DNA of 7,688 nucleotides, taken from NCBI GenBank assembly GCA_934702165.1, contig CAKUYG010000103.1:1-7688 (forward strand), read 5' to 3'. This document shows, piece by piece, positions 5,829 to 7,688 of the stretch. Within the stretch, counting starts at the first letter, position 1. Every line of letters begins with the position of its first letter. The notes below the pieces were generated by a model, which made no database searches, was not told where the DNA came from, and saw only the letters and a program-made list of their open reading frames with translations. A program made the position numbers and the translations under genes. The DNA comes from an uncultured Bacteroidales bacterium. Lineage in GTDB: Bacteria; Bacteroidota; Bacteroidia; Bacteroidales; UBA932.

Positions 5829-7163
5829 ATGAGAAGATCAATTTGTTTTGCTGCAACTGCGCTGGCGGTGTTGTCACTGCTTTCGCAGTCTGTGTCCGCC
5901 CAGTCAAGCGGAGGCGGCAACAATTCCAGAGGCGGGGGCCGCAGGCCGTCCACCTCACAGGGCTCATCCGCGTCAAGAGGCAATTCAGGTTCTCGTAGCG
6001 GTTCCGGTTCGGTTTCACGCAGCAACGGCTCTTCGGGCCGCGACAAGACATACACTGTCCCGCAGGACAACAACAAGAATGGGCAGGCGCGGCCCGGTGG
6101 TGATGAGCGCCGGCAGCCTGCGCGCACGGGCAGCAACGCTGACGGGAAGCGCGGGCAACAGCGCCCGCAGCAGCCTGCAGCACAGCCGTCCCGTCCGCAG
6201 CAGCCGTCTGCCGGCCGCCCGGATAACCAGGGGCGGCCCGGAGGTTCTGCAAAGCCTGGCGATCAGGGACGTCCGTCTTCTCCCGGTCGCCCCGGCGCTT
6301 CCGCTCCTGACAGGAAAGATGACCGTCGTCCCGGGATGCGTCCCGGTGATGGGAGACCCGGCCGTCCGGATGCCGGTAGCCGACCTCCACAGGGCCGCCC
6401 TGACATGCGTCCCGGTCATGGCGGAGCTCCTGCTCCAGGACGTCCTGATGTGCGTCCGGGGGGCGATTGGCGTCCGGGTGCGGTTCCGCCTCCGCAGCGC
6501 GATCCGATTTCCTACAGGCGTCCGTCCAGATTCTGGGACAATGGTCACCACTATTTCGGATATAGGGTGAAGAAACTTCCTCCTCGTTACAGCCGCAGGG
6601 ATTTCTTTGGAGTACCTTATTTTATTGTCGATGATGTGTTCTACCGCTGCCTTGACGGCAACTATTATGTCACCCGGCCTCCTTTCGGAGTCGCTTTCAG
6701 GCCATCGCGATTTGCCGCATCGGCTTGCAGTTTCGCTTTCTATTTCGCCGCGTACCGCAGTTACCGTGAGTACAACGACTTCGCGCGCTATGTGACTGAG
6801 CGCAACTCTCTTGTGGCTTCCGCCAACTCCCGTCTGCGTTTCTCTTCGGACAACGCCCAGAGGGCCTACGAGTCATACCTGCTAGCCGAACGTCTCGGGC
6901 TTGTGCAGAGTTACGCCGATGCCGCTGCGGATTACTATTATGAAGACGGGGTGTTCTTCGTGCGGACTTCCGGAGGGGATTACGCCACGGTCGTGCCGCC
7001 GGCTGGGGCTGTCGTCAGAGAACTGCCTGACGACTACCGCACTGTCGTCTTGGACGGGGTTGAATACTATGCCGTGGACTACACCGTCTACCGCGCGGTC
7101 GCTCTTGACGGTGAACTGTACTTCGAGGTCCTCGGCCAGATGACCGACGGCTCCTGGTATTAG
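5829..7163 (+). CDS. Secreted Arg/Pro/Gly-rich protein with a DUF6515-like C-terminal domain
   Basis: This is a 444-residue protein from ATG 5829; a TTG two codons earlier is less likely. A clear signal peptide (MRRS, hydrophobic ATALAVLSLL, cut after SVSA at residue 24) sends it to the periplasm or surface. Residues 25-226 are low complexity: Ser/Gly-rich at first, then Arg/Pro/Gly-rich with recurring GRP, RPG and GRPD units, basic and surely disordered. From ~227 a compact Tyr/Phe-rich domain follows (FWDNGHHYFGYRVKKLPP, VPYFIVDDVFYRC), and the C-terminus has two strand-rich repeats: YYYEDGVFFVRTSGGDY with VVPPAGAVVRELPDDY, then a DGVEYYAVDYTVYRAV repeat, as in DUF6515 proteins of Bacteroidota. 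Function unknown. As last gene of a wall-salvage operon it may bind wall or envelope polymers, which is inference. The start lies 2 bp after the NamZ stop, and a hairpin terminator follows. Confidence 0.8.
   Translation: MRRSICFAATALAVLSLLSQSVSAQSSGGGNNSRGGGRRPSTSQGSSASRGNSGSRSGSGSVSRSNGSSGRDKTYTVPQDNNKNGQARPGGDERRQPARTGSNADGKRGQQRPQQPAAQPSRPQQPSAGRPDNQGRPGGSAKPGDQGRPSSPGRPGASAPDRKDDRRPGMRPGDGRPGRPDAGSRPPQGRPDMRPGHGGAPAPGRPDVRPGGDWRPGAVPPPQRDPISYRRPSRFWDNGHHYFGYRVKKLPPRYSRRDFFGVPYFIVDDVFYRCLDGNYYVTRPPFGVAFRPSRFAASACSFAFYFAAYRSYREYNDFARYVTERNSLVASANSRLRFSSDNAQRAYESYLLAERLGLVQSYADAAADYYYEDGVFFVRTSGGDYATVVPPAGAVVRELPDDYRTVVLDGVEYYAVDYTVYRAVALDGELYFEVLGQMTDGSWY
5901..6506 (+). repeat. Low-complexity region encoding Ser/Gly- then Arg/Pro/Gly-rich linker
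   Basis: About 200 codons are dominated by Gly, Pro, Arg, Ser, Gln and Asp. The right half carries degenerate GRPD and RPG units, for example GRPDAGSRPPQ, GRPDMRPGHGG and GRPDVRPGGDW, with CGTCCCGGT/CGTCCGGG recurring in the DNA. Spacing is irregular, so this is not a collagen-like Gly-X-Y array. Other frames are open here because of composition only. Confidence 0.7.
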
Positions 7164-7246
7164 GGTGTCCTTTCCGCTTCGGGGGACTGCCGCCGGCAGG
7201 AGCTTGGGATGCCGCAAAGTTCTCTATGCCGGCGATACCCGTGAAG

Positions 7247-7274
7247 GGTTGGGGTTATTTACCCCAACCTTTTT
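7247..7274 (+). terminator. Rho-independent terminator at the end of the operon
   Basis: A perfect 9-bp stem, GGTTGGGGT (7247-7255) with ACCCCAACC (7261-7269), closes a 5-base loop (TATTT) and is followed by five T residues (7270-7274). It lies 83 bp after the DUF6515-like gene stop. Its T-run contains the minus-strand murI stop codon (TAA, 7275-7273), so murI transcripts also run straight into the stem, but on that strand no U-rich tail follows and termination would be weaker. Confidence 0.88.
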
Positions 7275-7688
7275 AGTTCCGGATAAGGGCATAGCACCTC
7301 TGCAGGGCTTCGCCCGGGCCGGAGGATATGAGTTCGACATCGGGTCTGCTGTCAGCGGGCCCGATGCCTTTTTCTTTAAGCACTTCCACGAGCCTGCGTG
7401 CCACGGCCGGTGCCGGATCGATGAAATTTATCCCAGGGCCGGCGACCTTGCGTAGCGTCTCCAGCAGGAAGGGGTAGTGCGTGCAGCCGAGCACTATCGT
7501 GTCCGCTCCGGCTTCGAGGAGAGGCTCCAGACTTCTGCGGACCACTTCTTCCGCGTGCGGCCCGGTCAGTTCTCCGCTCTCCACCAGTTCCACGAAGCCC
7601 TGGCCGATGTGTTCCACTATTTTCACCGCATCCTGGAAGCGGCCCTTTGTGTTGAGGTATTTCGAGCCCTTGAGGGTTCCGGCTGTGG
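7273..7688 (-). CDS. murI: Glutamate racemase MurI, C-terminal part (5' end outside window)
   Basis: MurI interconverts L- and D-glutamate in the cytoplasm to supply D-Glu for the peptidoglycan stem peptide, using two catalytic cysteines. The visible part is the C-terminal ~137 residues. It begins with TAGTLKGSKYL, typical of the family before the second half-domain, then HAEEVVRRSLEPLLEAGADT, then VLGCTHYPFL, whose Cys (codon at 7485-7483) is the second catalytic cysteine. FIDPAPAVARRL and the end of the chain follow. The frame is open through the right edge; the GTG at 7626-7624 is internal, not a start. The first catalytic Cys lies outside the window. The gene converges with the plus-strand operon, and its stop overlaps the operon terminator's T-run. 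No damage is seen in the visible part. Confidence 0.93.
   Translation of the reverse strand, partial: TAGTLKGSKYLNTKGRFQDAVKIVEHIGQGFVELVESGELTGPHAEEVVRRSLEPLLEAGADTIVLGCTHYPFLLETLRKVAGPGINFIDPAPAVARRLVEVLKEKGIGPADSRPDVELISSGPGEALQRCYALIRN

Noticed and set aside
5362..6390. 342-codon open frame on the minus strand
   Set aside because: It is antisense to the clear NamZ and DUF6515-like genes, spans their junction, has low-complexity composition mirroring the Arg/Pro/Gly linker and shows no recognisable domain.
6190..6480. Collagen-like Gly-X-Y repeat
   Set aside because: Gly and Pro are frequent, but the three-residue periodicity breaks every few residues, so it is better described as a disordered Arg/Pro/Gly linker.

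Overview
The window reads as GC-rich Bacteroidota DNA, most like the Rikenellaceae (Alistipes or a close relative). Evidence for this: the DUF4922-SpoIID fusion, the DUF6515-type protein and the DUF1343/NamZ protein are family types I associate with Bacteroidales, coding is GC-rich, genes overlap tightly, and there are no strong Shine-Dalgarno sequences. The genus is inferred from composition and gene content, not from a marker gene.

Layout, left to right. (1) The 3' end of a plus-strand gene for a Pro/Gln/Glu-rich protein with one C-terminal membrane segment (1-365). (2) A Nudix hydrolase (365-1315) whose domain is interrupted by about 125 low-complexity residues, encoded by palindromic GTGCGCAC repeats and a 42-bp tandem repeat. 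(3) A DUF4922 (HIT/GalT-like) plus SpoIID/LytB fusion (1315-3396). (4) An AmpG-like major facilitator permease (3371-4621). (5) A secreted DUF1343/NamZ (GH171) exo-N-acetylmuramidase (4570-5826). (6) A secreted protein with an Arg/Pro/Gly-rich region and a DUF6515-like C-terminal domain (5829-7163). (7) A strong hairpin terminator (7247-7274). (8) The C-terminal part of glutamate racemase MurI on the minus strand (7688-7273), convergent with the rest. No stretch over 300 bases lacks a gene.

The six plus-strand genes overlap or nearly touch (TGATG, TGATG, 26-bp overlap, 52-bp overlap, 2-bp gap), so they probably form one translationally coupled operon ending at the hairpin. The theme is peptidoglycan turnover and salvage. 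NamZ would release MurNAc-containing ends outside the inner membrane, the AmpG-like permease would import muropeptides or amino sugars, and the SpoIID-type lytic transglycosylase would cleave glycan strands. The HIT-like and Nudix domains suggest nucleotide or nucleotide-sugar chemistry in the same pathway. MurI supplies D-glutamate for new wall.

The two points most worth a second look are these. The Nudix gene has been expanded in frame by a repeat array resembling a mobile palindromic element. The DUF4922-SpoIID fusion has no signal peptide and is cysteine-rich, so a usually extracytoplasmic glycan-cleaving domain may work in the cytoplasm on imported muropeptides.
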